Shown: positions 18,958 through 27,200 of the stretch, piece after piece
Layout: each line of letters starts with the position of its first letter
Position numbering within the stretch: the first letter of the stretch is position 1
NCBI RefSeq assembly: GCF_003313505.1
Contig: NZ_QMHO01000004.1
Location: forward strand, 285,813-349,812
DNA: 64,000 nucleotides
Reading direction: 5' to 3'
Origin: Pedobacter nanyangensis
GTDB lineage: Bacteria; Bacteroidota; Bacteroidia; Sphingobacteriales; Sphingobacteriaceae
The notes under the pieces: model-generated
What the model saw: only the letters and a program-made list of their open reading frames with translations
What the model was told of the DNA's origin: nothing
Databases searched by the model: none
Translations under genes and position numbers: made by a program

Positions 18958-20199
18958 ATGAGAACAAGCCTTCTGATAACAATTGCTATAATCTGTGCCT
19001 GTTTAACTACACAGGCACAGATTATCAATTATGTAAAAAATCCTTCTTTTGAGGATACCGTGAAATGCCCTGACGGATGGAGTCAAATATCTTATGCTAA
19101 GCATTGGAGTTGTGCGGTAGATACTATAGATAACCCACCGTATGCTCCGGAGTATTTCAATGTTTGTGCAAAATCGATATATCAAGCAGGCATTCCTGAA
19201 AATACAGGAGGCTATCAATTTCCTAATACAGGAAATGCTTACGTTGGACTACATACTTATTATGATAAAACGATGCCGCTGCCACCGTCAATTATTCCTC
19301 CTAATTTTAGAGACTATGCCCAAGGACGCTTACATAAGCACTTAAAAACTGGGCAAACCTATTGTGTCAGCTTTTGGGTAGTCATGGGAGAGGCATCAGC
19401 ATACGGCCAGAACAAAATAGGAGCCTATCTTGATGACGGCAGTATCAATGCAAGAGATACGCCGGGTGCAGAGATTACGGATGTAATACCACAAGTGTTT
19501 TCTACCGAGATTATTAAAGATACTTTCAACTGGACAAAAGTAGAGGGCTCATTTGTGGCTAGCGGCAACGAGACCCATATCACTCTAGGCTGCTTCGCCA
19601 AAAATGAAGATGTGGATACTTTTCATAATATCTGGGGAGGACTAATTCAATATTCCTATTTCTATTTCGACGATGTTTCTGTTATTCCCATTGACTATAA
19701 AGCTAATGCCGGGCCTGACTGTCATGTGCCGGAGGGCGGAACGGTAGAGATCGGTAATCCCGATACTACAGCATTCGGATTGGACTGCAAATGGTATCAT
19801 AAGGGTATGCTGATAGACAGTGGTGTAAGGATTATTGTGCCTGCCAATACCTTGGTCGGCGCTACCGATACCTATGTGGTGGTACAAACCATCTGTGGCA
19901 ACATCACCCGTGATACCGTTACGGTCTATACCGCAGCATTGGGTGTGAAGCATTGGGAGAAGAAAGCAGTGCAGGTTTATCCGAATCCATCGGACGGACG
20001 TTTCAGCATTTCCGCAGACGTGCCTGGCGATGTCTCTTTGCGTGTGTATGATTTGCAAGGGCGCTTGGTGCACCGACAGGAGACAGACTTAGGTAAAGGG
20101 AGTGCGGAGCTTTCATTGCATGTGGCTACCGGAACTTATCTGCTGCATGTGGAGGACAGGCAGGGAAAGGTGTACCGGGAAAGGCTACAGGTGGAATGA
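18958..20199 (+). CDS. Secreted T9SS-sorted protein, second tandem copy
   Basis: 413 residues, paralogue of the gene at 17646-18890 with the same order: signal peptide (1-20), NYVKNPSFEDT beta domain, Ig-like segment, T9SS type A sorting domain (VYPNPSDGRFSI to the end). Nearly all differences fall in residues 24-135 and include small insertions and deletions, so the exposed N-terminal face has diverged while the stalk and sorting signal stayed constant. Such a pattern suggests selection for variation or exchange with another copy elsewhere. Nothing in it identifies a ligand or enzyme activity. Confidence 0.85.
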   Translation: MRTSLLITIAIICACLTTQAQIINYVKNPSFEDTVKCPDGWSQISYAKHWSCAVDTIDNPPYAPEYFNVCAKSIYQAGIPENTGGYQFPNTGNAYVGLHTYYDKTMPLPPSIIPPNFRDYAQGRLHKHLKTGQTYCVSFWVVMGEASAYGQNKIGAYLDDGSINARDTPGAEITDVIPQVFSTEIIKDTFNWTKVEGSFVASGNETHITLGCFAKNEDVDTFHNIWGGLIQYSYFYFDDVSVIPIDYKANAGPDCHVPEGGTVEIGNPDTTAFGLDCKWYHKGMLIDSGVRIIVPANTLVGATDTYVVVQTICGNITRDTVTVYTAALGVKHWEKKAVQVYPNPSDGRFSISADVPGDVSLRVYDLQGRLVHRQETDLGKGSAELSLHVATGTYLLHVEDRQGKVYRERLQVE

Positions 20200-20697
20200 G
20201 TTGAAAGACAACACGCCTGAACGGTTATTTCTCTACTGTTTGGTATTACTTGAGTCGCGTGCAATTACCCTATGTTTAATACATACTTTTTACTTCGCAG
20301 TCGTTCTAGATTGGTTATTAAATATATTTTGGGCTAGTTATACATGTATAATTATTTGAATAATTTCGTTATTCATATTTTTCTCGTTCAAAAGATTTGC
20401 CTTTAATACTTATGAAGACAATACTATCAATCGAAAAAATATTTTTTATATATTGTGATAAAATCTGTTTATAGTATATCGACGCATTACTATCTTAGTA
20501 TGGAGAGATATTAATCAACCGTCAATTAATTTAATGAATAAGTAGAAAACAAATGTAAATTATAAATGAGCTTTCATGACCCAATCCGGCAATCTAAACA
20601 TTTAAAACAAACTTTGTAAGAATAGAAAAAACCGCTAATTATATATTAAGCATCTGTTTTCGGGTGTTTCATATTAATAAATTTATACAAACACATA
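20200..20697. other. A+T-rich intergenic region before the defence operon
   Basis: About 500 bp, much richer in A+T than the T9SS genes to the left. No credible gene. It must contain the promoter of the ten-gene operon, but no well-spaced TTTG/TAnnTTTG pair stands out. A short inverted repeat (TACTA-TCT-TAGTA) lies near 20489-20501. The sharp base-composition change marks a likely boundary of acquired DNA. Confidence 0.5.
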
Positions 20698-22002
20698 ATG
20701 AACCAACTAACACACGATCCTTCTGAATATATAAGAGGAATCCAACAAATTCTAATATCCGACAAAAAGAAAATAGGTTTCCTATTTGGTGCAGGAAGTT
20801 CATTGGCTTATAAAAGTGGCAAGTCTCTTACAGTTCCGGCGATAGGGAAAATGACGTCCGAAATAGTAGGAGAAGTTGGAAAAGCCAACAAAAAATATAA
20901 AGAAGCATTTGTTCAGATTAAGGAAGAGCTTGGAAATGATAATTTTAATATTGAAACGATATTATCCAATCTTGAACAGAAATACACCTTCATAGGTAAG
21001 GGAACTTTAAATAAGCTAGATCAGAAAGAATTTGCTGATTTAATTCAAAAGGTAAAAACAGAAGTACGAAAGAAAGTCAGTGTCCATAAAAATAAGGAAG
21101 ATAAAATTGTAACCAAAGATGTAGTTTCTGAATTGGTTCAAACTGATTTTGCTAATTGGATAGGACAAGCGGAAAGAAAATTTCCGATTGAAATATTTAC
21201 TACTAACTACGATTTTCTATTTGAGCTTGGATTAGAGCACAAAGAAATTCCCTATTACGATGGTTTCTGCGGTAGCTTAAGAGCATTTTTTAATCCAGAG
21301 TCAGTAGAAGATTTTAGATTTTTACCAAAACAAACAAAGCTTTGGAAAATACACGGTTCTTTGGGATGGCACTTTGATAAGGACACCGAAAAGATATTAA
21401 GAGTTAGTCCTGATGATGACGATATTCTAATATATCCTTCTACTTTAAAGTACAAAGATTCAAAAAAACAGCCTTATGAAAGTTTATTGGACAGATTGTC
21501 TAATTTCCTCAAACAAGATGATGCCATATTGATAACTTGTGGCTACTCCTGGGGTGACGAACATATTAATTCCCGCATTATTTCTGCGTTAAAAACAAAT
21601 ACTACATCTCATATTATAGGATTAATTTTTGATAAGTATAAAGATGATAAGGGTACTATTTTTTATAGTCTAAACCAAGACAGCAAATTAGCTAAAATTG
21701 GAATGGATAACCCTAAAATCTCTATTTACGGAGGGAGATCGGCAGTAATTGGATGCAATTTTGGTGAATGGACTTTGAAATCTGAACCCTCAAAAGAAGA
21801 TTCTGTAAACATTGATTTGTATTTTGATGAAGATGCAGCAATTGACCCGAAAGAAGAGAAAAAAAAAGAAGTAAAAGGTGAGGAAGTATGGACGGGAAAG
21901 GGAGAATTTATACTACCTGATTTCAGCAACCTTGTAAGGTTCCTTAATTCTATGGTCAGCGATAACGAGATTAAAAAATTAGGAGAAAATGTCAAAAAGT
22001 AA
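20698..22002 (+). CDS. SIR2-family NAD-hydrolysing defence protein
   Basis: 434 residues with SIR2 hallmarks: nucleotide-binding GAGSS near residue 30, TTNYDF near 167, KIHGSLGW near 217 and CGYSWGDEHIN near 281. Stand-alone SIR2 proteins of this kind degrade NAD+ during phage infection. It overlaps the HerA-type gene by 14 nt, the arrangement of the SIR2-HerA anti-phage system, in which the HerA hexamer partners the SIR2 protein. The C-terminal 80 residues are charged and probably a linker or interaction tail. First gene of the ten-gene operon. Confidence 0.88.
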   Translation: MNQLTHDPSEYIRGIQQILISDKKKIGFLFGAGSSLAYKSGKSLTVPAIGKMTSEIVGEVGKANKKYKEAFVQIKEELGNDNFNIETILSNLEQKYTFIGKGTLNKLDQKEFADLIQKVKTEVRKKVSVHKNKEDKIVTKDVVSELVQTDFANWIGQAERKFPIEIFTTNYDFLFELGLEHKEIPYYDGFCGSLRAFFNPESVEDFRFLPKQTKLWKIHGSLGWHFDKDTEKILRVSPDDDDILIYPSTLKYKDSKKQPYESLLDRLSNFLKQDDAILITCGYSWGDEHINSRIISALKTNTTSHIIGLIFDKYKDDKGTIFYSLNQDSKLAKIGMDNPKISIYGGRSAVIGCNFGEWTLKSEPSKEDSVNIDLYFDEDAAIDPKEEKKKEVKGEEVWTGKGEFILPDFSNLVRFLNSMVSDNEIKKLGENVKK

Positions 22003-23776
22003 AATAACGGAAATCGGGGAAATTGATAGTATCAGCGGAAACAGTATTTCTGTTAAGCTTTTTGATAATATAAAATCTAATATGCCAATTATAGATGGTG
22101 TTGTTTATCGCGTAGGACAAATAGGATCATTTGTTAGAATTCCTTTAGGTTATGCTAATCTTTACGGAATCGTAACACAAATAGGCTCGGCTGCCATTCC
22201 AGAGAGCCTGAGAGAAGCTGTAGCTAAGGATTATGATCACTTAAAAAATACCCGTTGGATAAATATTGTTTTAGCAGGAGAGCAAGTCGGAAAAAGATTT
22301 GAAAGAGGTGTTACACAATATCCGACAACAGGAGATAAAGTTCATTTGGTAACCATAAATGATTTAGATATTATCTATGGAGGATATGAAGAAGCAAATT
22401 CAGTTACTGTTGGAAATATTAGCGTATCTGAAAGTTTAGATGCTAAAATTGATTTAGATAAACTCATATCAAGGCATTGTGCTATTGTTGGTTCAACTGG
22501 AAGTGGAAAATCAAATTCTGTTTCTGTATTGCTTCAATCCATTGCAAGCAGAGAGTTTCCAAGTTCAAGGATTTTGGTGATTGATCCACACGGAGAGTAT
22601 AATGATGCCTTATCGAAATATTCAAAAGTGATTGAAGTTAACTCAGCAAATGACGACAATAAACTTCAAATCCCATTTTGGGCTTTACCTTTTAATGAAT
22701 TAATAAAAATATTTTCAGGAAACTTAACAGATCAAAATAGAGAATATATACGAGAGAAAGTAGTAGAAGCAAAAATTAAAAGTGCGAAAGAAAATAAAAT
22801 AGAAGTTGTAGAGGAATCTATTACTGCTGATTCTCCTATCCCTTTTAGCATAAAGAGACTATGGTTTGAGTTAGATGATTTTGAAAGACAAACGTTCACC
22901 GAAAGAGCAAAACCGGAAACAATAACAAAAAAGATACAAAATGGTGATGCAGAAAAGTTGATTTCAAATTTATATCAACCCGCAAGTGCCGGAGGCGGTA
23001 GTCCCTTTCTCAATAATCAGGCTAAAGGACTTTTAGGTTTTTTAGACAGTATGCGTACTCGGCTTAATGATTCAAGTTATAGTTTTCTATTTAATCCGGT
23101 TAAACTAACCCCCGATTTAACTGGTAAAATTACTACTGATTTGGATAACCTCTTTTTCAATTGGTTGGGAAATGACTTACCAATAACTATTTTAGACTTA
23201 TCTGGAATTCCGAGTGAAATAATGTCATCCATTTCAGGAACGCTTTTGAAAATTATTTATGATGGATTGTTTTGGGGTGTCAATACTAAAGTCGGTGGAA
23301 AAAATCAGCCCTTACTTATTGTTTTAGAAGAAGCACATAGTTATTTGAAATCTGGAGAACATTCTATTTCATCCAGAACTGTTCAGATGATAGCCAAAGA
23401 AGGACGTAAGTATGGTGTAGGATTGTTGCTTGTTACCCAAAGACCTTCAGAACTGGATGAAACAGTATTGAGTCAATGTGGAACTATGATTGCTCTGCGT
23501 ATGAACAATTCCAAAGATAGAGGGCATATTCGTTCAGCGGTGCAAGATGAATTGCAAAGTATGGTTGATTTGCTCCCGAGCTTGAGAACCGGGGAAGCTT
23601 TAATATCGGGTGAAGCAGTAAAAATCCCTTCTCGGGTTAAATTCTTTAAGATTGCAAATGCTCCCAAAAGTTCAGACCCCAAAGCTTCTGAAAAATGGCT
23701 GGAAACCATTGAAGATGTACAAAATGAATACAAAAAACTATTAAAATCTTGGCGTAATAAAAATTATAAAATATGA
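21989..23776 (+). CDS. HerA-type (DUF87) hexameric ATPase, SIR2 partner
   Basis: 595 residues. An N-terminal HAS-barrel-like beta domain (about 1-130) is followed by a FtsK/HerA ATPase core: Walker A GSTGSGKSN near 168, Walker B LIVLEEAHSYL near 443, and the TQRPSELDETVLSQCG block near 482 that usually supplies the sensor and arginine finger. HerA ATPases form DNA-translocating hexamers. Next to SIR2 it matches the SIR2-HerA defence pair, where both are needed for NAD depletion. It overlaps the neighbouring genes on both sides (14 nt and an ATGA overlap), so translation is coupled. Confidence 0.9.
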   Translation: MSKSKITEIGEIDSISGNSISVKLFDNIKSNMPIIDGVVYRVGQIGSFVRIPLGYANLYGIVTQIGSAAIPESLREAVAKDYDHLKNTRWINIVLAGEQVGKRFERGVTQYPTTGDKVHLVTINDLDIIYGGYEEANSVTVGNISVSESLDAKIDLDKLISRHCAIVGSTGSGKSNSVSVLLQSIASREFPSSRILVIDPHGEYNDALSKYSKVIEVNSANDDNKLQIPFWALPFNELIKIFSGNLTDQNREYIREKVVEAKIKSAKENKIEVVEESITADSPIPFSIKRLWFELDDFERQTFTERAKPETITKKIQNGDAEKLISNLYQPASAGGGSPFLNNQAKGLLGFLDSMRTRLNDSSYSFLFNPVKLTPDLTGKITTDLDNLFFNWLGNDLPITILDLSGIPSEIMSSISGTLLKIIYDGLFWGVNTKVGGKNQPLLIVLEEAHSYLKSGEHSISSRTVQMIAKEGRKYGVGLLLVTQRPSELDETVLSQCGTMIALRMNNSKDRGHIRSAVQDELQSMVDLLPSLRTGEALISGEAVKIPSRVKFFKIANAPKSSDPKASEKWLETIEDVQNEYKKLLKSWRNKNYKI

Positions 23777-23994
23777 GTTTACCAGAAATGACCCCAGTAA
23801 GTTCATCTAACATTAATAGTATTGGTTATGATGAGCAAAATCAAGAAGTCTATGTTAGATTTCTGAATGGAAGCCTTTATGTATATAAAGGCGTTCCACC
23901 ACACGAGTATCAAAATCTAATGGAAGCTCCTTCTCACGGTTCTTATCTGAATAGGAATTTCAAAAATGTTTATCCGTACGAAAGGATAGAGTAA
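23773..23994 (+). CDS. KTSC-domain small protein
   Basis: 73 residues that are almost entirely one KTSC domain: VSSSNINSIGYD at the start, then VRFLNGSLYVYKGVPPHEY, then SHGSYLNRNFKNVYPYERI. The domain is named for its position at the C-terminus of some lysyl-tRNA synthetases; its biochemical role is not settled, with nucleic-acid binding suggested. Its ATG overlaps the HerA stop (ATGA). Its place inside a defence operon suggests an accessory or regulatory part of the SIR2-HerA module; that is inference. Confidence 0.85.
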   Translation: MSLPEMTPVSSSNINSIGYDEQNQEVYVRFLNGSLYVYKGVPPHEYQNLMEAPSHGSYLNRNFKNVYPYERIE

Positions 23995-24007
23995 TCAGTT
24001 AGATATT

Positions 24008-24226
24008 ATGGAAAGATACAGGAATTCAGGAGGGGATTCAGGCGTCTCCTCCTTTGAAATAGGTGTTGATTATATCAGCGTAAGGTTTTCAGGCTCTATC
24101 CGTACCTATCGATATAGCTACCGAAAAGCAGGTCAGCATCACGTGGAAAATATGAAAAGATTGGCCAGAAGTGGTAGTGGTTTGAATAGTTACATCAACC
24201 GATATGTGAAAAATTTATACGATTAA
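24008..24226 (+). CDS. Second small KTSC-like protein
   Basis: 72 residues. It lacks the exact KTSC signature but follows the same order: a strand (YISVRFSGSIRTYRYSYR) in place of VRFLNGSLYVYKGV, a helix, then GSGLNSYINRYVKNLY in place of GSYLNRNFKNVYPY. It therefore looks like a diverged paralogue of the preceding protein. It lies 13 nt after that gene and 13 nt before the OLD-like gene. Function unknown; a heteromer with the KTSC protein is possible. Confidence 0.65.
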   Translation: MERYRNSGGDSGVSSFEIGVDYISVRFSGSIRTYRYSYRKAGQHHVENMKRLARSGSGLNSYINRYVKNLYD

Positions 24227-24239
24227 TAATACCTTCCCT

Positions 24240-26147
24240 ATGCATATAGAAAACATTATCATTTTCAATTACCGTAGTTGTAAATTTCTGGACTTAGAAT
24301 TATCAAAAGAGAATCCTAACGTATTTATAGGGTTAAATGATTCCGGCAAATCTACAGTTCTACAAGCATTTGACTTATTATTAGGCAATAAGCCTAAATA
24401 TAGTTCATATGGAGAGGGAAGTTACAAAAGTGATTTGTCTAATTCGTTGGCAAGTATCAAACAATTAAATGCTACGTTATCAAGTAAAAATTTGCCTTTA
24501 TTTGATTTTACGGACGATTCTACACTGATAATCGGCAAATTGGTTTATAGTGATGATGAAGTTGAAAAATATACAGATCTAAACCTAACCACCGCATTAA
24601 AATGGTCTATTGAATGCAATCCTACTAATGTATTGTGGATTGCCAAAAGATATTACAACAATAGAGTCCAAACATATTTAATTTCCTCAGAAGCAGACGA
24701 ACCATTAGAGCTTTGGAATGCTACGCAAGCGACAATAAATGGAAAAATTAGAGAATTGGCTGTTACCAATGAAGATATTGAAAATGAAAATAGAAAAGGG
24801 AGATTTTCAAACTTCGAAAAAATAAGAGCGATTTACGGTAAATTGAATTGTTCATTAAAATGGGTGGAGTATAGCTTTGGAAAGAGTGATAAGGATATAT
24901 TTCCGTCCTTCAATTTGTTCGATTGGAACACGTCATTGGAAGAAATTATCTCTACCGCTAATGCGATAATGCAAGAAGAAATTAATGAGCACATAACACC
25001 CATCAAACAATTGGCGAGTGATTCAGCGAGAAAAGCTGAGGAAGCGATTAATCAAAAGTTCGGAGCAATCAGTTCGATTATCAAAGAGGTTGCTAAAGAG
25101 GTAGAAGGCATTAGTTCAAAAGTACATTTTGATGTCAAGGAAAAAATTTCGGATATAATGGTTACTAAAACCAATAGTGACGGCCCTATTCATCTCGAAA
25201 ATCAAGGTGAAGGATTAAAACGTCAAATATGGTTTTCTTTGATTAAAGCGAAGGCAACCAGCGAAGAACAAGGTGAAACTAAATTTATTTGGGCGTTTGA
25301 TGAGCCCGAAACGCATTTATATCCCGGAGCGCAGAGAGAGTTTTTTGATATCCTAAATAAGATTTCTATTGGTAATGTACAAACATTAATCAGCACACAT
25401 TCAACTATTTTTATCGATAAATCTAATCTCAACAAAATAAATAGTGTCAAAAAAGAGAACAATGGTTATACAGAAATCAATTTTTGTAAAGATATTGATT
25501 CGATATTTTTATCATTAAGTGTCAAGAACAGTGATTTTTTATTCTATAATAAATTTTTAATTGTTGAAGGCGACACTGAACAATACCTGATACCCCAGCT
25601 TTATGAATTATATACAGGTAAATCGTTAATAGCAGATAATATCCAACTACTGAATATTCAGGGAAAAAACAAGTGGAATGAAAACAAAAGAATCATAGAT
25701 AAAGTATTAGGGGATTTTAAGAAATCAGAAGACCAATTAATTTTCTTATTTGATAATGATATGAGTTTTGAAATTGGTAGGGGTGTAATTACTGAAAATA
25801 TGTTTTTTGTGGGAGAGCAAGACATTGAAGATTCCATTGATGATGAGGTGTGGCTTAACATTCTCAATGACTATTATCAAGGAATATTAGAATTCAATTT
25901 GGAAGAGATCAATAGTTGGAAAGAGTCAGTAGCAAAAAATGCTAAATGCAATGATTATGAGAAATTTTATCCAATACTTAAAAAGGCAATAAAATTAAAG
26001 TGTGAAAACTCAAGTATAGAATATGACTCTGTCAAAAGAATACCGTCAAAAGGGGCTGAATCGGCTGAGTTCCTTCTCAAATTTATGAACACTGAGAATA
26101 CCATTCCTTTAAAAATAAAGGAAGCATTCAATAAATTAAGAGTTTAA
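24240..26147 (+). CDS. OLD-like ATPase with C-terminal TOPRIM domain
   Basis: 635 residues. ABC/SMC-type ATPase: Walker A GLNDSGKST near residue 31, an insert with helical arms (about 190-310), signature-like ENQGEGLKRQ near 320, Walker B WAFDEPETHLYP near 352 and H-loop STHS near 385. A TOPRIM nuclease domain follows, with VEGDTEQYLIP near 441 and FLFDND near 502. This is the overcoming-lysogenization-defect (OLD) layout, also seen in GajA, but no UvrD helicase (GajB) or reverse transcriptase follows. The next gene starts one nucleotide after its stop. Likely an ATP-regulated nuclease in the defence operon. Confidence 0.8.
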   Translation: MHIENIIIFNYRSCKFLDLELSKENPNVFIGLNDSGKSTVLQAFDLLLGNKPKYSSYGEGSYKSDLSNSLASIKQLNATLSSKNLPLFDFTDDSTLIIGKLVYSDDEVEKYTDLNLTTALKWSIECNPTNVLWIAKRYYNNRVQTYLISSEADEPLELWNATQATINGKIRELAVTNEDIENENRKGRFSNFEKIRAIYGKLNCSLKWVEYSFGKSDKDIFPSFNLFDWNTSLEEIISTANAIMQEEINEHITPIKQLASDSARKAEEAINQKFGAISSIIKEVAKEVEGISSKVHFDVKEKISDIMVTKTNSDGPIHLENQGEGLKRQIWFSLIKAKATSEEQGETKFIWAFDEPETHLYPGAQREFFDILNKISIGNVQTLISTHSTIFIDKSNLNKINSVKKENNGYTEINFCKDIDSIFLSLSVKNSDFLFYNKFLIVEGDTEQYLIPQLYELYTGKSLIADNIQLLNIQGKNKWNENKRIIDKVLGDFKKSEDQLIFLFDNDMSFEIGRGVITENMFFVGEQDIEDSIDDEVWLNILNDYYQGILEFNLEEINSWKESVAKNAKCNDYEKFYPILKKAIKLKCENSSIEYDSVKRIPSKGAESAEFLLKFMNTENTIPLKIKEAFNKLRV

Positions 26148-26148
26148 T

Positions 26149-27189
26149 ATGTCAACAATTAAGATAAACCAACAGCTTAAACGCTTAGAGATAAAAGAAT
26201 TCGAAATCGAAAACCAAATCGTTTTCAACTATTTCGACAATCTTCCGGCAACAGAACGGGATGAAAAATTACTACGAGCTATTTATATCGGAGTACTAGC
26301 ATTAATGGAAGACCGTATGTCTGCATTTCTTTCCAAAACCAGCAATGAACTGGGAACAGAACTGGAAAGTCTTAAAATGATCTTTGATATGAAAAAGGAG
26401 CTGTTTTACAAATCCTCTATCAAAGGAATATTGGCGGAGGACGAAATAGCCGATTTTCTCAATCAATATTTTGCAGAGAAAAGATTAAAAGACCGTGCAA
26501 TACTAACTGGAAATACGGCAGGAACTATCCCGAAAAATAAAACGGGCGATATCATTTGTGAAATAGACGGCAATCCCAATCTTAGAATCGCTATTGAATG
26601 TAAATTCGACAAAAGTGTCCGGTTAGGAGATGTCGAAACCAAAGACTTATTTACAAGAAAGACCGATACCGCCTGGAGCCAGTTGCTCGAAGCACAGGCC
26701 AATAGGGACGCAAAAGTAAGCCTCATTGTATTTGATATCTCATTGGTAGATAATTCTGTTCTTAAAGAATTTGAAAATGTAGGGTATATCCCTGGTGTTG
26801 GGTTGGTTGCCATCATCAATTCTCAAAAGGGAGATTATTCCAATTTGGCAATTGCCTATATGCTGGCGAGAGATATCGCATTAAATGCTATACAGGTGGA
26901 ACTGGATAAGGATTTGTTAGTGATATTGGTCAATCGGCTTATCAAAGATATCAACGAAATCACAACGATAAAAAACTTGGTTCATAATAATATTGAGAAT
27001 AATAAAGCCATCCTTAAACAATTAGAAAAAAGTGTGTTGTTAATGGAGTTTAGTCAACAATACCTCAAAAAATTTTTGACGGATGGCACATTAACGAAAG
27101 AGGATTTACTTAATTATTATCAAGGCGAAGATGTAAAAGACAGGTTCAGGTATATAGAAAAAGAAATAGATAGTCTTGGTAAGATTTAA
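26149..27189 (+). CDS. Probable PD-(D/E)XK-fold nuclease
   Basis: 346 residues. The middle carries a restriction-endonuclease-like core: a helix with conserved acids (GILAEDEIADFLNQYF, about 92-107), then TGDIICEID near 131 and IAIECKFD near 148, giving the D...ExK catalytic pattern on adjacent strands. The setting resembles the nuclease fold of DUF2130/RmuC-like proteins. The N-terminal 80 and C-terminal 120 residues are helical, probably coiled coil. It is linked by 1 nt to the OLD-like gene and by 11 nt to jetA. It is not a standard member of either system, so it may be a bridging or extra effector. Nuclease activity is inferred from the motif. Confidence 0.65.
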   Translation: MSTIKINQQLKRLEIKEFEIENQIVFNYFDNLPATERDEKLLRAIYIGVLALMEDRMSAFLSKTSNELGTELESLKMIFDMKKELFYKSSIKGILAEDEIADFLNQYFAEKRLKDRAILTGNTAGTIPKNKTGDIICEIDGNPNLRIAIECKFDKSVRLGDVETKDLFTRKTDTAWSQLLEAQANRDAKVSLIVFDISLVDNSVLKEFENVGYIPGVGLVAIINSQKGDYSNLAIAYMLARDIALNAIQVELDKDLLVILVNRLIKDINEITTIKNLVHNNIENNKAILKQLEKSVLLMEFSQQYLKKFLTDGTLTKEDLLNYYQGEDVKDRFRYIEKEIDSLGKI

Positions 27190-27200
27190 TCAATGGAAGT

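Noticed and set aside
24240..26147. Gabija (GajA) or PARIS (AriA) system
   Set aside because: The ATPase-TOPRIM layout is similar, but no UvrD helicase (GajB) or AriB/DUF4435 gene follows.
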